Shown: piece after piece, positions 41,269 to 42,065 of the stretch | Numbering within the stretch: the first letter of the stretch is position 1 | Layout of the letters: every line of letters starts with the position of its first letter | Source: Paulinella micropora | Taxonomy: Eukaryota; Cercozoa; Imbricatea; Euglyphida | Direction of reading: 5' to 3' | Length of the DNA: 42,065 bases | Assembly (NCBI GenBank): GCA_009731375.1 | Contig: BJOX01000373.1 | Coordinates: forward strand, 407,054 to 449,118 | Notes under the pieces: generated by a model | What the model saw: the letters and a program-made list of their open reading frames with translations, nothing else | Told to the model about the DNA's origin: nothing | Database searches by the model: none | Translations under genes and position numbers: made by a program

Positions 41269-41535
41269 GTGCTTCTCTGTCAATGGCTGATGCATTTCTG
41301 CACATGCGCCTCCATCGTCTCACCCGTGAGGGGAGTACGAAGAATTGACGATAAGCTCTAATGACACCCCCGCAAGGGCAGTTCCAACACTTCCAGACGG
41401 ACCGGTATGTTCAATGAAAATACTGGTCCAGACGGAGCGGTATGTTCAATGAAAATACTGGTGGCACCGACGGGAATCGAACTGGCGACAGGGCCCAGAT
41501 GGTAGAACTTGACCACTGGGCTATCACGGTGTCCA
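41268..41535 (-). mobile_element. tRNA-derived SINE, copy S6 with internal duplication
   Basis: GGACACCGTG subfamily. It contains a direct duplication of about 36 bp: CGGTATGTTCAATGAAAATA occurs twice, around 41402 and 41438. AAT repeats lie on the left and AAT/GAT repeats on the right. Confidence 0.88.
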
Positions 41536-41592
41536 ATAGAAGGAGTAATAATAATAATAATAATAATTATAATAATAATAATAATAATAATG

Positions 41593-41690
<98 letters not shown>

Positions 41691-41917
41691 TAGCGCTTCT
41701 CTGTCAATCGCGGATGCAAATCTGCACATGTGCCTCCATCGTCTCACCCGTGAGGGGAGTTCGAAGATTTGACCGATAGCTCTACTGACACCCCTGCAGG
41801 GCAGCTCCAAGCCTTCCAAAGAAAACATACTTTGAAAATACTGGCACCGACGGGAATCGAACTGGCGACGGGTCGCAGATGGTATTGACCTTGACCACTT
41901 GGCTATCGCGGTGCCAT
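41691..41917 (-). mobile_element. tRNA-derived SINE, copy S7
   Basis: Second-subfamily copy with extra substitutions and a short deletion in the body (CCTTCCAAAGAAAACATACT). It lies between GAT/AAT arrays and another AAT run. Confidence 0.85.
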
Positions 41918-41950
41918 GATAATAATAACAATAATAATAATCATAATAAT

Positions 41951-42065
41951 ACTATATCTAAGGCGTACTGATGCAGCTAATGGCATATCCTCAACGGACA
42001 TAAGCCTCCAATACCCTTGTTCGAGGTCCTCCACCCCCCCGTGTCAGTCTCTCGCCTGATGATCG
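41951..42065. repeat. Dispersed repeat R3, copy 2 (cut by window end)
   Basis: Starts ACTATATCTAAGGCGTACTG directly after AAT repeats and matches 9501-9615 nearly base for base until the window ends. Confidence 0.85.

Overview
Eukaryotic nuclear scaffold, extremely rich in microsatellites. The genes have many short exons with GT-AG introns, next to tRNA-derived SINEs and Ty1/copia LTR retrotransposons. Six runs of N and several long G homopolymers mark assembly gaps. The species cannot be named from this sequence. The proteasome protein is about as close to plant and protist versions as to animal ones, so an alga or other protist is possible but not shown.

Layout. (1) 1-289: cut-off copy of a 546-bp dispersed repeat (R1). 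(2) 308-15598, + strand: the last 25 exons (553 codons plus stop) of RPN1/PSMD2, the largest non-ATPase subunit of the 26S proteasome base; the 5' half lies left of the window. Its introns are mostly microsatellite and also hold R1, four SINEs and two further repeats (R2, R3). (3) 15599-17629: 3' flank, a fifth SINE, and block L, one of a pair of direct repeats. (4) 17630-26962, - strand: a copia element (Copia-1) with 191- and 199-bp LTRs, a TTTTA target duplication, polypurine tract and gag-protease-integrase-RT-RNase H order, broken by frameshifts and stops. (5) 26968-29061: about 820 bp of (TG)n, then block R. (6) 30219-30876, - strand: fragment of another copia RNase H split by a GA microsatellite. 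(7) 31155-34747, + strand: 5'-truncated copia relative (Copia-2) ending in a recognisable 3' LTR. (8) 34748-38216: no recognised gene, a degenerate ~80-bp tandem repeat, GATA arrays and a third R1. (9) 38419-41028, - strand: six in-phase exons of an unidentified gene, one holding an in-frame 45-bp minisatellite (11 x 15 residues). (10) 41268-42065: two SINEs and the start of an R3 copy.

The most unusual signal is a recurrent arrangement I call exon-edge echoes. Both genes carry, inside their microsatellite introns, partial copies of the neighbouring exon that include its splice site: acceptor-side copies upstream of the real exon, donor-side copies downstream. At least nine RPN1 exons and four exons of the - strand gene show it, and some echoes form arrays of four to six acceptor-like units. 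Several echoes differ from the real exon mainly at synonymous positions, which a simple dead intronic duplication does not readily explain.
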